The notes: generated by a model not told the origin, from the letters alone. A DNA stretch of 48,454 bases from Chloroflexota bacterium (GCA_016190585.1 JACPQH010000061.1:1-48454), one strand, 5' to 3'. Positions 1 to 8,872 are shown, counted from the stretch's first letter. Numbers and translations are program-made.

Positions 1-810
1 GCGGTAAAAGCCCCCGGTTTCGGCGACCGCCGCAAGGCCATGCTGGAAGATATCGCCATACTGACGGGCGGCAAGGTCATCTCGGAAGAGGTTGGCCGCA
101 AGCTCGACTCAGTGACCATCGAGGACCTGGGCCGCGCCCGGCGCGTGACCTCTGACAAGGACAAGACCACGGTCATCGAGGGCAAGGGCTCCGATGACGA
201 AATCAAGGCCAGGATAAAACAGATTAAAGCCCAGATCGAGGAGACCACCTCCGACTTCGACCGCGAGAAGCTCCAGGAACGCCAGGCCAAGCTGGTCGGC
301 GGCGTAGCCGTCATCAAGGTCGGCGCCGCCACCGAGGTCGAACTGAAGGAAAGAAAGCACCGCGTGGAGGACGCCCTTTCGGCCACCCGCGCCGCGGTCG
401 AGGAAGGCATCCTGCCCGGCGGCGGCACGGCCCTGCTCCGGGCGGCCATCGGGCTCGACACCCTGGGCACCCAGGGCGACGAAACCACCGGCGTGGACAT
501 CGTGCGGAAAGCCGTCGAGGAGCCCATCCGCTGGATAGCCTCCAATGCCGGCCGCGACGGCTCGGTCGTCATCGAAGCAGTCAAGAACAGTCCTCCCGGC
601 GTCGGTTACGACGCTGATGCCGACGACTATGGCGACATGATGAAGAAAGGCATCATTGACCCGACCAAGGTTGTCAGGAGCGCTCTGGAGAACGCCGCGA
701 GCATCGCGACCATGGTGCTGGTAACCGAGTCGCTGGTTGCGGATATACCGGAGAAAGAGAAGATGCCGGCCATGCCTCCGGGCGGAATGGGCGGTATGGA
801 AGGGATGTAA
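1..810 (+). CDS. groL: 60 kDa chaperonin GroEL, C-terminal half (5' partial)
   Basis: The reading frame is open from base 1, so the gene begins before the window; about 269 residues are visible, roughly half of the usual 540. The visible part covers the end of the apical domain ([13 protein letters not shown]), the returning intermediate domain and the second equatorial segment with its [10 protein letters not shown] nucleotide-pocket loop. It ends in the Gly-Gly-Met-rich tail (GGMGGMEGM) typical of group I chaperonins. GroEL forms the cytosolic double-ring ATP-driven folding chamber with GroES, whose gene would lie upstream outside the window. A strong intrinsic terminator follows within 20 bases. 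Identification is certain; only the 5' end is missing. Confidence 0.98.
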   Translation, partial: AVKAPGFGDRRKAMLEDIAILTGGKVISEEVGRKLDSVTIEDLGRARRVTSDKDKTTVIEGKGSDDEIKARIKQIKAQIEETTSDFDREKLQERQAKLVGGVAVIKVGAATEVELKERKHRVEDALSATRAAVEEGILPGGGTALLRAAIGLDTLGTQGDETTGVDIVRKAVEEPIRWIASNAGRDGSVVIEAVKNSPPGVGYDADADDYGDMMKKGIIDPTKVVRSALENAASIATMVLVTESLVADIPEKEKMPAMPPGGMGGMEGM

Positions 811-827
811 TTCCTGCCCGATAAGGG

Positions 828-860
828 AAAAGCCGTGGCCTGAAAAACCACGGCTTTTTC
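828..860 (+). terminator. Intrinsic terminator of groEL
   Basis: An 11-base stem (828-838 with 848-858, AAAAGCCGTGG pairing with CCACGGCTTTT) with a nine-base loop runs into a T-rich tract ending at 859. It sits 17 bases after the groEL stop. Because the stem is flanked by A's on the left, it may also terminate the convergent minus-strand gene that stops at 878. Confidence 0.9.
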
Positions 861-877
861 TTTTTGGGGGTGTTTGG

Positions 878-1372
878 TTACCCGGTCTTTGTCAGGGCAG
901 TCTTGATCATCTCGTAGGTCACCTCTTCCTTGCGGGCATGGTCCTCGACGTCCCGGCTGATTTCGCTCGTCATCCGCTGGATATCCCACTTGCGGGAAAG
1001 CCGCTGCTCATGGGCCAACTCGGCCTCGCTCACCACCAGGCTCTCCTTAGCGCGGGCGATGCCCTCCAGTATGCGCGCGTGCTCCAGCTTTAACCACTGC
1101 ATCATCAACGGGCTGAACAGGCCGGGCAGCTTTATTTCTTCGTACTCGAAATGCCGCCTCAGGCCGGCGTCCAGGTATCCCAGCGTCTCCCCGAGCGCGG
1201 CCTGTTTCTGGGCCAGTGCCTCCTTTGAGTCCAGCTCCCACCCGGACTGGGCCTTTTGCAGGTCCAGGACGGCCTCGAGGTCAGTGACCGAGCTTTCCAG
1301 CGACCTGACGCGCTGACTAATGCCGCGGTGCGCCCGGATAAGCTCGTCGATAAGCTTCAGATCATCATTCAT
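878..1372 (-). CDS. Hemerythrin/HHE-like cation-binding protein
   Basis: A 164-residue protein starting at the ATG at 1372, chosen because GAAAGGTG lies five bases upstream; an in-frame start farther upstream adds residues with no family character. The sequence is mostly helical and holds spaced His/Glu pairs like those of hemerythrin HHE domains: AHR near residue 14, HFEYEE mid-protein, LEHARI, and DHARKEEV near the C-terminus. Such four-helix bundles bind di-iron and act as oxygen, NO or iron sensors or stores. No signal peptide or membrane segment is seen. It converges on groEL and diverges from the tubulin-like gene. Assignment rests on the His/Glu pattern only, so the metal site is inferred. 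Confidence 0.65.
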   Translation of the reverse strand: MNDDLKLIDELIRAHRGISQRVRSLESSVTDLEAVLDLQKAQSGWELDSKEALAQKQAALGETLGYLDAGLRRHFEYEEIKLPGLFSPLMMQWLKLEHARILEGIARAKESLVVSEAELAHEQRLSRKWDIQRMTSEISRDVEDHARKEEVTYEMIKTALTKTG

Positions 1373-1400
1373 ACGGCACCTTTCTACTTGGAGTCTCTTC

Positions 1401-1430
1401 ATTATATTAGATTTATGAGAAAAATGTTCC
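1401..1430 (-). promoter_or_regulatory. Probable promoter of the hemerythrin-like gene
   Basis: On the minus strand a perfect TATAAT occupies 1401-1406. Transcription would begin near 1394, leaving a leader of about 22 bases with the GAAAGGTG ribosome site. The -35 region (GGAACA at 1425-1430, 18-base spacer) matches the consensus only 3 of 6, so only the -10 is convincing. Confidence 0.45.
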
Positions 1431-1614
1431 CCCGTTGCGGCCGTTTTAACGTCTTTGCTTTTACGATAAGCCGGCACCGGCTCCCCTCTCAGGAATTACG
1501 TATCATACATGTGGAAAAATATGGGCAGGTACTTATTTATCAGGTTAAAGCCTGCGATGTAAGCTAAATAACGAAGGGCAGTCAGAACCCCAAAGCTCTT
1601 TTGAGGGGCGCGAA

Positions 1615-2676
1615 ATGAAGTTCATGGCGATCGGTTTAGGGCAGGCCGGCGGCAGGATTGCTGACGAACTGGTCCGTTTGGATCAAAGGGCCAGAAAGTC
1701 TCGTCGCTTGAGGATCCTGACAGGCGCCCTCGCGGTGGACACGGACGCTTCCTCGCTAAAAGGTCTTACATCCATCAAGCCCGACAACAGGATTGTTATT
1801 GGCGAGGCGAAAACCCGCGGCCACGGCGTCGGCAAGGACAGCTCCCTGGGAGCTCAGATAGCCGCCGACGAAGGTTTTAAGATTGTGGATTCAGTCCGGC
1901 AAAACAAGCATTTTGCCGAAACCGACTTCTTCATGCTGACCGGGGGTATCGGCGGCGGCACCGCCTCCGGCATAATGCCCGTAGTCGCGAAGCTTCTTAA
2001 AGAACGGTACGGCGATAAGACGGTATACGCCATCGTTGCGCTGCCATTTGAACACGAAGTATCGATTGAACCCCAGTTCGTGAAGAACACGGCCTCGGGG
2101 CTGGCATCAATCAAAGCCAGCGCGGATGCCATCTTCCTGATGGATAATGAAAGATATGTTCGCAAAGGGATATCCTGGAAAGACAACATCTTTGAGATCA
2201 ATAAGATGATAGCGGAGCCTTTTTTCAATCTCCTGTGTTCGGGAGAGGAAAAGAAAGCCAAGCGCGTCGGGGTCAGCACGCTTGAAATAAGCGACGTTAT
2301 GAAGACCCTGTCAGGTTGGACCGCTATCGGCTACGGCAAGTCTGATTTGCCCTTGATAACTTTGCCCTGGGACAAGCCGAAAGACGAAACTCAGAAGGGC
2401 AGCAAAGCCATGGACGAGGCTATCCGCGAGCTTTCAATAGCCTGCGATCCCAAAGACGCCGCCGGCCTGCTCTATCTTGTCTCCGCGCCGCCGGACGAAA
2501 TCGGCCTGAGCCTGATCAAGTATCTCGGCGAATACCTGCGCGGCATCGCGCCTAACGCGGTAATCCGCTACGGGGATTATCCCTATGAGAAAGGGCATAT
2601 CGATGTCACGCTGGTCTTGTCCGGCCTGAAAAATGTTGAAAACATCAATTCGTATTTCGCCAGCACAGGGTCTTGA
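1615..2676 (+). CDS. Tubulin/FtsZ-family GTPase, divergent (FtsZ-like)
   Basis: A 353-residue cytosolic protein starting at ATG 1615, with GAGGGG seven bases upstream. The N-terminus has the tubulin-fold loop T1 (GLGQAGG, residues 7-13) and the T4 GTP-binding signature GGIGGGTASG at 110-119. LMDNERYV near 175-182 matches the nucleotide-contact region of FtsZ. The T7 catalytic loop, NxDxxD in FtsZ, appears here as TLEISD (222-227): the Asn is replaced, the first Asp is Glu and the second Asp is kept. There is no FtsZ-type C-terminal tail for FtsA/SepF binding, and no division gene lies nearby. The family is clear; it is not the canonical cell-division FtsZ and may be a CetZ-like or other accessory tubulin of unknown role. 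Confidence 0.85.
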   Translation: MKFMAIGLGQAGGRIADELVRLDQRARKSRRLRILTGALAVDTDASSLKGLTSIKPDNRIVIGEAKTRGHGVGKDSSLGAQIAADEGFKIVDSVRQNKHFAETDFFMLTGGIGGGTASGIMPVVAKLLKERYGDKTVYAIVALPFEHEVSIEPQFVKNTASGLASIKASADAIFLMDNERYVRKGISWKDNIFEINKMIAEPFFNLLCSGEEKKAKRVGVSTLEISDVMKTLSGWTAIGYGKSDLPLITLPWDKPKDETQKGSKAMDEAIRELSIACDPKDAAGLLYLVSAPPDEIGLSLIKYLGEYLRGIAPNAVIRYGDYPYEKGHIDVTLVLSGLKNVENINSYFASTGS

Positions 2677-2833
2677 CCTGCCAGGGATTCCGGTAGACGC
2701 GCAACAGGGCTAGCGCAACATTTACCCATCCCGCGGCTGCCGCTTCGGCCACAGGAAGGGGGACCCGCAGGCCAAGTATTCAAGAACACCCCTTTCCCGG
2801 ATTTTCCAAATTGGGCAGGGAGATTCCGGGCGC

Positions 2834-3907
2834 TCAGGGAGTCACGTCAAAAGGACCGCTAACCCCCGCGGTCAGGCTCCCACTGCTTGCTGTCAGCGTA
2901 TAGCCTTCCCCGGCGAGGTCAATTGCCAGGTCTTGATAAGAGACCATGCCATAGAATGCCTCAATCGTCGTGGTGCCGGACAGGACGGCACCCCCGGCGC
3001 CGGTACCGGGCGTGATGGCGATACTGACGGGTTCCGTGCTCTCAATCGTGTTGCCGTAAACGTCCTGGATCTCGACCTCGGGCTGGATGGTAAAGGCGGC
3101 GCCCGCCTTCGCCCCGGCGGGCTGCATGGTGAAGGCCACCTTCGAGGGCGGGGCCGGTAGGACTTGGAAGTAGCCGCTCGTCCCCTGGGATAGGCCGCCG
3201 CTCGAGGCTGTCAGGCTGTAGGAACTGGACCTTTCAATGTACAACCCGCTGAAAGTGGCGATGCCGTTCAGCGCGTTGACCGTCGTAGTCCCGGCGAGGA
3301 CGGCGTCGGCGGAGTTCGCTTTCCAGACCACCACGAGGGTAACCGGCAGGCTGGCATCATTTACAAGATTACCGTAGGCATCCTCGATCCTCACCGCCGG
3401 CTGGACGCTGAGCATCGACCCGGCTATCGCCGGACCGGGCTGCTTGCCGAATACCAGTTTCGCGGCCGTCCCCGGCTTGACATCGAACGGCTCGCTCGCG
3501 ACCGTTTCCAGACCCCGGGCCGAGGCCGTCAGGGTGTAGCCGGCGCCGGCCACATCGATAAACAGGTCCCTGAAGGTAACCATGCCGTCCACCGAGTTAA
3601 TCGTCGTCGGCCCGTACAGTACGGCCCCTTTCCCGCCCGTTCCCGGCGTAATGCTCAGCGTCACCAGCACCTGGGCGCCGGTCGCGGCATCCCCCTCACC
3701 GTCAACCACCTTGAGCACCGGCTGGATAAAAGGCGTTCCCGCCGTGGTCCCACCAGGCTGGGTAACGAAGACCAGGCCGGCAGCCGGGCCCGGTTTGGCG
3801 GTAGCCGTCGGGCTGGCGCCCGGCCCCGTGCAGGCAACACCCAGCCCGACCACGGCCAGTATGAGAACGGACCATAACCAAATCTTCCTCACTTTACCCC
3901 CATACAT
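2834..3907 (-). CDS. Lipoprotein with three Ig-like (invasin/Big-type) repeats
   Basis: A 357-residue exported protein. Residues 6-26 form a signal peptide (charged VRK, hydrophobic core) ending in an LGVAC lipobox, so Cys 26 is probably lipid-modified; Gly at -3 is unusual. A Thr/Ala/Pro linker follows. Three repeats of about 100 residues then follow, each with an A-x-L/V-x-F-x-x-Q-P start, an ED/QD-x-YGN or comparable turn, G-T-T-T-I/V, and G-Y-T/S-L-T-A-S near its end. This is the pattern of bacterial Ig-like domains in cell-surface proteins. GGAG precedes the ATG at 3907; a GTG at 3892 after GGGGG is an alternative. It is probably a surface spacer or adhesin; no enzyme domain is seen. Confidence 0.75.
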   Translation of the reverse strand: MYGGKVRKIWLWSVLILAVVGLGVACTGPGASPTATAKPGPAAGLVFVTQPGGTTAGTPFIQPVLKVVDGEGDAATGAQVLVTLSITPGTGGKGAVLYGPTTINSVDGMVTFRDLFIDVAGAGYTLTASARGLETVASEPFDVKPGTAAKLVFGKQPGPAIAGSMLSVQPAVRIEDAYGNLVNDASLPVTLVVVWKANSADAVLAGTTTVNALNGIATFSGLYIERSSSYSLTASSGGLSQGTSGYFQVLPAPPSKVAFTMQPAGAKAGAAFTIQPEVEIQDVYGNTIESTEPVSIAITPGTGAGGAVLSGTTTIEAFYGMVSYQDLAIDLAGEGYTLTASSGSLTAGVSGPFDVTP

Positions 3908-4060
3908 GCCAGACTCCGAACATTATGATGTGCTTTCGATTGAGCAAAAGACCGCAAGGCGCCATTCCGGCTGGTGTTTCAGATGAATAGATATTACAAG
4001 GATTTTCCTGACCTGGGCCGCCCCCCGGCTTACCTTTCGCCTGTAGCTATTTTGTAAGAC

Positions 4061-4089
4061 TTGACAAAATACTGCCTTACGTCTAACAT
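4061..4089 (+). promoter_or_regulatory. Sigma-70 promoter of the MmgE/PrpD gene
   Basis: A perfect -35 TTGACA (4061-4066), a 17-base spacer and -10 TAACAT (4084-4089, 4 of 6). Transcription would start near 4096. The TTG of this -35 box is also the first possible start codon of the downstream frame, so the longer version of that protein should be rejected. Confidence 0.7.
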
Positions 4090-4171
4090 TTTGACACATT
4101 CAGGCTTTATCTGTCGAGTCCGCCCCGGAGTTCTGCGCCGGGCATATTTATACCCGCAGGGAGGCCGCCAT

Positions 4172-5521
4172 ATGCAAGAAGCAAGCCGGGAGCTGGCCGG
4201 ATTCTTGGTGTCCACCGGGTTCCAGGACCTGCCTGACGCCGTCGTGTCCAAAACCGTGGAGCTGGTGATTGACCATTTCGGTGTCGCGCTGTTTGGGGCG
4301 ACCACGCCCTGGGCGCAAAAGGTCACCCGGCTCCTGGCCAGCCAGGGAGGCAAAGCCGAGTGCTCGGTATATGCCGCCGGCTTCAAGACCACCCCGCAAA
4401 ACGCCGCGCTGGCCAACGGCACGATGGGCCACGCCTTCGAGCTTGAAGATACGTTGAGCACCTTCCATCCCGGGGCCGTGGTTATCCCGGCAGCCCTGGC
4501 TGTCGCCGAGCGGGAGCGCTCTTCGGGCAAGGACCTGATAACCGCTGTCGTTCTGGGCTACGAGGTCATGGCTCGAGTCGCCGCGGCTGTCCATGACACC
4601 GCGATAACCCGGCGGGGACACCACCCCACCGGAGTCACCGGCTCGTTAGGCGCCGCGGCGGCCGCCGGCAAGCTCCTTAAGCTGGGCGGGGCGGAGCTGG
4701 TACCGGCCCTGGGCCTCGCTTCCAATATGACCACGGGCACCATGCAGTTTGCGCAGGAAGGCGCCATGGAGAAGCGGCTCTTCGCCGGCAAGGCCAGCCA
4801 TGACGGCGTTCTGTCGGCGCTGCTGGCCGCCGAGGGCTATACCGCCGCCGCCAGCTCGATTGACGGCGAATACGGCTTCTGCCGCGCTTTCGACAGCCAG
4901 CCTGACCTGCCGGCGCTGACCGGGGACCTCGGCATTAGCTTTCGGATTACCATGACAGAGCTAAAACCGTACGCCTGCTGCCGGCTTATCCACTCCCCCA
5001 TCGACGCCGCCATCAGCCTGGCGCGAGGGCATGACATCAAGCCCGAGGATATCAGCGAGGTTGTCCTTTACGGCAATCAGAACGCGGTCAGCAGCCAGCA
5101 CTGTTTCTACGATGTCACCGGCGTGCAGGCGGCGCAGTACAGCATTCCGTACTGTCTCGCCGCGGCGCTTGTCCACCGCAGGATTGACACGGGCAGTTTT
5201 AGCGAGGCGGCCTTCCGGGAGCCGGCGACGCTGGCCCTCATGCGGCGCGTTCGGGTAGAATACGACAGCGAAATTGACCCGGCGGGGCAAATGGCGAAGC
5301 TTGCCGTCAGGCTCCGGAACGGCGAAAGCTTTGCCGAGACCGTCTATAAAGCCCGGGGTACCCCGGAGCGTCCCTTTTCCGAGGTGGAGCTTACCGAAAA
5401 GTTTTACTCGCTGGCGACGGCGACGCTGCCCCGGCCGAAGGCTGATGCGTTATTACGACTCACCCGGACGCTTGCGGAACAGGAAGATATTACCGGGCTA
5501 GTCCAGACCCTGAGAGGCTGA
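4172..5521 (+). CDS. MmgE/PrpD family protein (2-methylcitrate dehydratase-like)
   Basis: A 449-residue protein. The start at ATG 4172 is preferred because AGGGAGG lies seven bases upstream and the residues before it overlap a promoter. It aligns in character with the whole MmgE/PrpD family: an N-terminal all-helical domain with the NGTMGHAFELEDT region (near residue 90) and HPGAVVIPAALA, GYEVMARV, the HPTGVTGSLGAAAAAGKLL stretch, and a C-terminal domain with KPYACCRLIHSPIDAA. Relatives dehydrate or isomerise tricarboxylic or related acids; the family is broad, so the substrate here is unknown. It is followed after 52 bases by a flavin reductase, suggesting a shared catabolic operon. It is cytosolic, with no signal peptide. 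Confidence 0.85.
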   Translation: MQEASRELAGFLVSTGFQDLPDAVVSKTVELVIDHFGVALFGATTPWAQKVTRLLASQGGKAECSVYAAGFKTTPQNAALANGTMGHAFELEDTLSTFHPGAVVIPAALAVAERERSSGKDLITAVVLGYEVMARVAAAVHDTAITRRGHHPTGVTGSLGAAAAAGKLLKLGGAELVPALGLASNMTTGTMQFAQEGAMEKRLFAGKASHDGVLSALLAAEGYTAAASSIDGEYGFCRAFDSQPDLPALTGDLGISFRITMTELKPYACCRLIHSPIDAAISLARGHDIKPEDISEVVLYGNQNAVSSQHCFYDVTGVQAAQYSIPYCLAAALVHRRIDTGSFSEAAFREPATLALMRRVRVEYDSEIDPAGQMAKLAVRLRNGESFAETVYKARGTPERPFSEVELTEKFYSLATATLPRPKADALLRLTRTLAEQEDITGLVQTLRG

Positions 5522-5573
5522 GCGAGTAGTAGACGGAAATATATAACTTTAAAGAAAAGGAGAAAACCCTGTT

Positions 5574-7526
5574 ATGAAGTTTGCCAAGCTGTTCGAGCCC
5601 TGCAAGATCGGTACCCTCGAGATCGCCAACCGTATCGTTATGCCCCCGATGACGACCAACTTCCCCAAGGACGGCTACGCCACCGACTGCATGATCGATT
5701 ATTATGAGGAAAGGGCGGCCGGAGGCGCCGGCATGATCGTGGTCGAAGACGCCATCGTCGAGTCACCCCGCGGGCACCATATTATGGAGCCGCTGCTGAT
5801 AGACGACGACAAGTATCTGCCCCGGCTAAGGCGCCTGGCCAGGACAATCCAGGCCGCCGGGTCTAAGGCGGCGCTCAATATCAGCCACGGAGGCCGGCGC
5901 GGCGGCCGGGCGGAAAACGGCCAGCTGTTAGTAACCCGCGGCATGCTGCCGGTAGCGCCCTCCAGCCTCGCGCACCCGGTACCCGGCTACGTGGTGCCTC
6001 TGGAGCTCACCGTCGAAGAGATAGAAGAGATACAGGAAAAATACGCCCAGGCCGCCTACAGGGTACGGGACGCCGGCTTTGATCTCCTTTGCCTGCACGG
6101 CGCGCACATGTACCTCATCAGCGAGTTCTTATCGCCGCTTTCTAACCAGAGGACGGATGCTTACGGGGGCGATTTTGACCGCCGCATGCGCTTCGTCCTG
6201 GAAATCATCGCCAAGGTAAAGAAGAAGATAGGCAGCGACTTCCCGCTGATGATCCGGCTCAACGGTGAAGAGCCGATGGAGGGCGGCCTGAAGCTGGAAG
6301 ATACCGCAAAAATCGCCCGCAGCCTGCAGGAGGCCGGGGTCGATTGCATAAGTCTCTCCATCGGCGCCAGCGCGGTGCTGCCGCGCCGCGATTTCAAGAT
6401 GCCGGTGGCCCCGATGCGCTTCCCGCGCGGCTGTAATGTTTACATGGCCGAGGCCGTCAAGAAGGCCGTCTCCGTGCCGGTGATGACCAGCAACCGCATC
6501 GTTACCCCCCAGGAGGCCGACGATATATTAGCGCAGAACAGGGCGGACATCATCGGCCTCGGGCGGGCGCTCATCGCCGATAGCTACTGGCCCAGGAAGG
6601 CTATCGAAGGGCGGGAGGATGAAATCCGGTGCTGCATCGCCTGCATGCATTGTGTTGGCACCATTTTCACGCGCAATGACCTGAGATGCTCGGTCAACGC
6701 CGCCGCCGGCCAGGAAGCCGATTGCAAAATTACCGCGTCGCCGGAGCCCAAGACGGTCTTCGTCGCCGGTGGCGGGCCGGCCGGCATGGAGGCGGCCAGG
6801 GTGGCCGCGCTGCGCGGGCACAAGGTGCGGCTCTTCGAAAAAAGTGAGCTGGGCGGACAGTTGAACCTGGCCAGCCTGCCGCCGGGCAAGGCCGAGATGA
6901 AGGTCTTCCTCGACTACCTGAAGAAGCAGATGACCGACCTCGGTGTCGCGGTCGAGCGCCGGGACCTCACCGCGGATATGGTCACCCAGGCCAGGCCCGA
7001 TGCCGTGGTGGTGGCGGCCGGGGCCAGCCCGAAGACGCCGCCCATCAAGGGCATTGACGCGAAAAATGTGGTCACTGCCTGGCAGGTGCTCAGGGGTGAC
7101 GCCGTAACTAAGGGCAGGGTAGTCGTTCTGGGCGGCGGGCAGGTGGGCGCGGAGACCGCCGAATACCTGGCGGAAAAAGGCAGTCCGGTCACCATCATCG
7201 AGATGCTCGAAAGAGTGGCCGATGACATGGAGAACATCAGCCGGCAGCTTCTTATCTACAGCCTGGAGGACAGCGGCGTCAGGATGCTCACCAGGGCCAC
7301 GGTTAAGGAAATAACCGAATCCGGCGTGATAATCGACCGACGGGGCCGGCAGGAGACCATCGAAGCGGATAGTATCGTTCTCGCCCTGGGCGCGCAGCCC
7401 GTCCGGGAGCTGGCCAGCCAGATTGAGAAGGACGGCGCCCGGGTATACCTGGCGGGCGACTGCGCCCGCGTGGGGCGGCTGCCGGACGCGGTAGAGGGGG
7501 GCTACAAGGCGGCGCTGAAAATCTGA
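5574..7526 (+). CDS. Old Yellow Enzyme-type NADH:flavin oxidoreductase / 2,4-dienoyl-CoA reductase-like
   Basis: A 650-residue protein with AAAGGAG upstream. Residues 1-340 form the FMN-binding TIM barrel of the OYE family, with HGAHMYLISEFLSPLSNQR and TDAYGG near 180-200. A cysteine cluster around residues 352-371 (CCIACMHC, then LRCSVN) fits a 4Fe-4S site. Residues from about 395 hold an FAD/NAD(P) Rossmann module (VAGGGPAGMEAARVA, later VVLGGGQVGAETAEYLAEKG) and a final LAGDCARVG. This domain order is that of FadH, BaiCD/BaiH and trimethylamine dehydrogenase relatives, which reduce enoyl or dienoyl bonds in anaerobes. It probably acts with the upstream MmgE/PrpD protein on an unsaturated acid or CoA ester; the exact substrate cannot be told. 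Confidence 0.9.
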   Translation: MKFAKLFEPCKIGTLEIANRIVMPPMTTNFPKDGYATDCMIDYYEERAAGGAGMIVVEDAIVESPRGHHIMEPLLIDDDKYLPRLRRLARTIQAAGSKAALNISHGGRRGGRAENGQLLVTRGMLPVAPSSLAHPVPGYVVPLELTVEEIEEIQEKYAQAAYRVRDAGFDLLCLHGAHMYLISEFLSPLSNQRTDAYGGDFDRRMRFVLEIIAKVKKKIGSDFPLMIRLNGEEPMEGGLKLEDTAKIARSLQEAGVDCISLSIGASAVLPRRDFKMPVAPMRFPRGCNVYMAEAVKKAVSVPVMTSNRIVTPQEADDILAQNRADIIGLGRALIADSYWPRKAIEGREDEIRCCIACMHCVGTIFTRNDLRCSVNAAAGQEADCKITASPEPKTVFVAGGGPAGMEAARVAALRGHKVRLFEKSELGGQLNLASLPPGKAEMKVFLDYLKKQMTDLGVAVERRDLTADMVTQARPDAVVVAAGASPKTPPIKGIDAKNVVTAWQVLRGDAVTKGRVVVLGGGQVGAETAEYLAEKGSPVTIIEMLERVADDMENISRQLLIYSLEDSGVRMLTRATVKEITESGVIIDRRGRQETIEADSIVLALGAQPVRELASQIEKDGARVYLAGDCARVGRLPDAVEGGYKAALKI

Positions 7527-7579
7527 CGGCCTGAATCAGGTCCGGCTCAAGCTGGGAGAAAATCGCGCGGGACGGCGGT

Positions 7580-8146
7580 TCAGGTGATGGTTTTTGCCGG
7601 AACAGCCGTTTCACCCTCGTGTTTCAGGCCGGGTTCGCCAAACATGGCGATATCCCTTATCAGCAGCAGCAGGCTGCCAATGAAAAAGAGCAAGAACGAC
7701 AGCGGTATGACCAGGTAGAACGGCGCCAGCGGGATCATGACCATGCCTTCTTTGGCCGAGCGATATACCAGGGTAAATATTAGCCCGGTGGTGCTGGCAT
7801 AAACGACGTATCCCGAAACGAATAATGAGACGAATCCGATAAGGATGTTGGCCGCTTTTCGCATACCCTCCGGCAATCTCTTCTGTATCATCTCGGTTTT
7901 TATGTGCCCCGTACCGGGCGCCAGCAGGATATAGGCCAGGGCCATGTAGCCCATGACTATAAGAAGCTCCTCGATAATCTCTTTCTGGACGGGCGTGGCC
8001 CTGATTCCGAAGAACCGTATGGTTATAATGTTGAGACCGTCTATCAGCATAATGGCCAGCAAAGTGACCATCGGAACTATCATCAACCAGCGGTTAAACC
8101 TGGTGTAGGCCTTGATTAAAGATTCGATACGTGCTCTCGCTGCCAT
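7580..8146 (-). CDS. TRAP transporter small permease (DctQ-type)
   Basis: A 188-residue membrane protein with four predicted transmembrane segments (about residues 20-40, 60-80, 95-120 and 135-160), the size and layout of DctQ subunits of tripartite ATP-independent periplasmic transporters. The KEIIEELLIVMGYMALAYIL region corresponds to the conserved second helix. It normally couples to a large permease (DctM) and a binding protein (DctP) for sodium-driven uptake of organic acids. Here it follows a truncated DctM by 16 bases and no DctP gene is in the window, so the transporter may be non-functional or rely on partners elsewhere. Confidence 0.8.
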   Translation of the reverse strand: MAARARIESLIKAYTRFNRWLMIVPMVTLLAIMLIDGLNIITIRFFGIRATPVQKEIIEELLIVMGYMALAYILLAPGTGHIKTEMIQKRLPEGMRKAANILIGFVSLFVSGYVVYASTTGLIFTLVYRSAKEGMVMIPLAPFYLVIPLSFLLFFIGSLLLLIRDIAMFGEPGLKHEGETAVPAKTIT

Positions 8147-8162
8147 TCCGGCCTCCTCGGCT

Positions 8163-8852
8163 TCACCTGATGCTGGCGCCGAACGCCCTGTCCGGCAGCC
8201 AGGTAGCCAGTTCCGGGAAAAGGATGATAATGACCGCGGACAGGATCAAAACCGCGCAAAAAGGCGCGATTCCTTTGAACGCTTTTATCGGGTCGACCCC
8301 GGCAATCGAGGCCACCACGTAGCAGTTAAAACCTACCGGCGGGGTAATGACCGCCATCTCGATCATGATTATGGTGACGATGCCGAGCACTACGGGGTCG
8401 ACGCCCATGCCCGTCATGACCGGGAAGGCGAAAGGCATGGTAAGAATCAGCAGGGCCACGGCTTCAAGCACCATGCCGCCCAGCAGCCAGACGACCGTCA
8501 TCACCGCCCAGATGACCGCTATCGAGAGATCGGCCGAGGCGATGCCGTCGATAATCGCTTTGGTTATCCCCGAAAAAGCGACCGCCCGGCCGAACAGGAT
8601 CCCCCCGATGATGCAGATGAGGATCTTGCCCGTCGTCATGGAAGCGTCAAGGAATGCGTTCGCGATTTTCCTCGCCGGCACGCGGGCGATGAAGTTCCAC
8701 AGCAGGACCACCATGGTGCCCAGTGCGCCGGCCTCGGAAGGCGTGATCATCCCGGTATAAATAGACGCCAGAATTATTATGGCGGCGATGCCCACCGGCC
8801 AGATATTCAGGAGAGACCGGGACCGCTCGCCCCACGGCGCCGGTCGCCCATG
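8163..8852 (-). pseudogene. Truncated TRAP transporter large permease (DctM), C-terminal half only
   Basis: The open frame encodes the last half of a DctM permease: ASIYTGMITPSEAGALG matches the mid-protein G-x-x-T-P-x-E-A motif, and later GILFGRAVAFSG, ITPPVGFNCYVVA and the final helix are all as in DctM. About 210-230 residues are present against some 430 in the family. The only plausible start in frame is a GTG at 8795, yet DctM-like residues continue upstream of it (APWGERSRSLLNIWPV) to an in-frame TAA at 8853-8855. The thiolase gene stops at 8873, so the missing 5' half has been deleted rather than frameshifted. A half-permease is unlikely to transport. Confidence 0.75.
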
Positions 8853-8872
8853 TTATTTGATTATCGAGTACT

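Noticed and set aside
1469..1482. Perfect inverted repeat AGCCGG-CA-CCGGCT in the intergenic region
   Set aside because: The loop is only two bases and no T tract follows; it could be an operator but nothing supports that.
1501..1614. Riboswitch before the tubulin-like gene
   Set aside because: The region has G-rich and A-rich blocks that suggested a cyclic-di-GMP aptamer, but the conserved core segments are not present.
4061..4171. N-terminal extension of the MmgE/PrpD protein from a TTG
   Set aside because: The TTG is part of a -35 box, so the codon lies upstream of the predicted transcript start.
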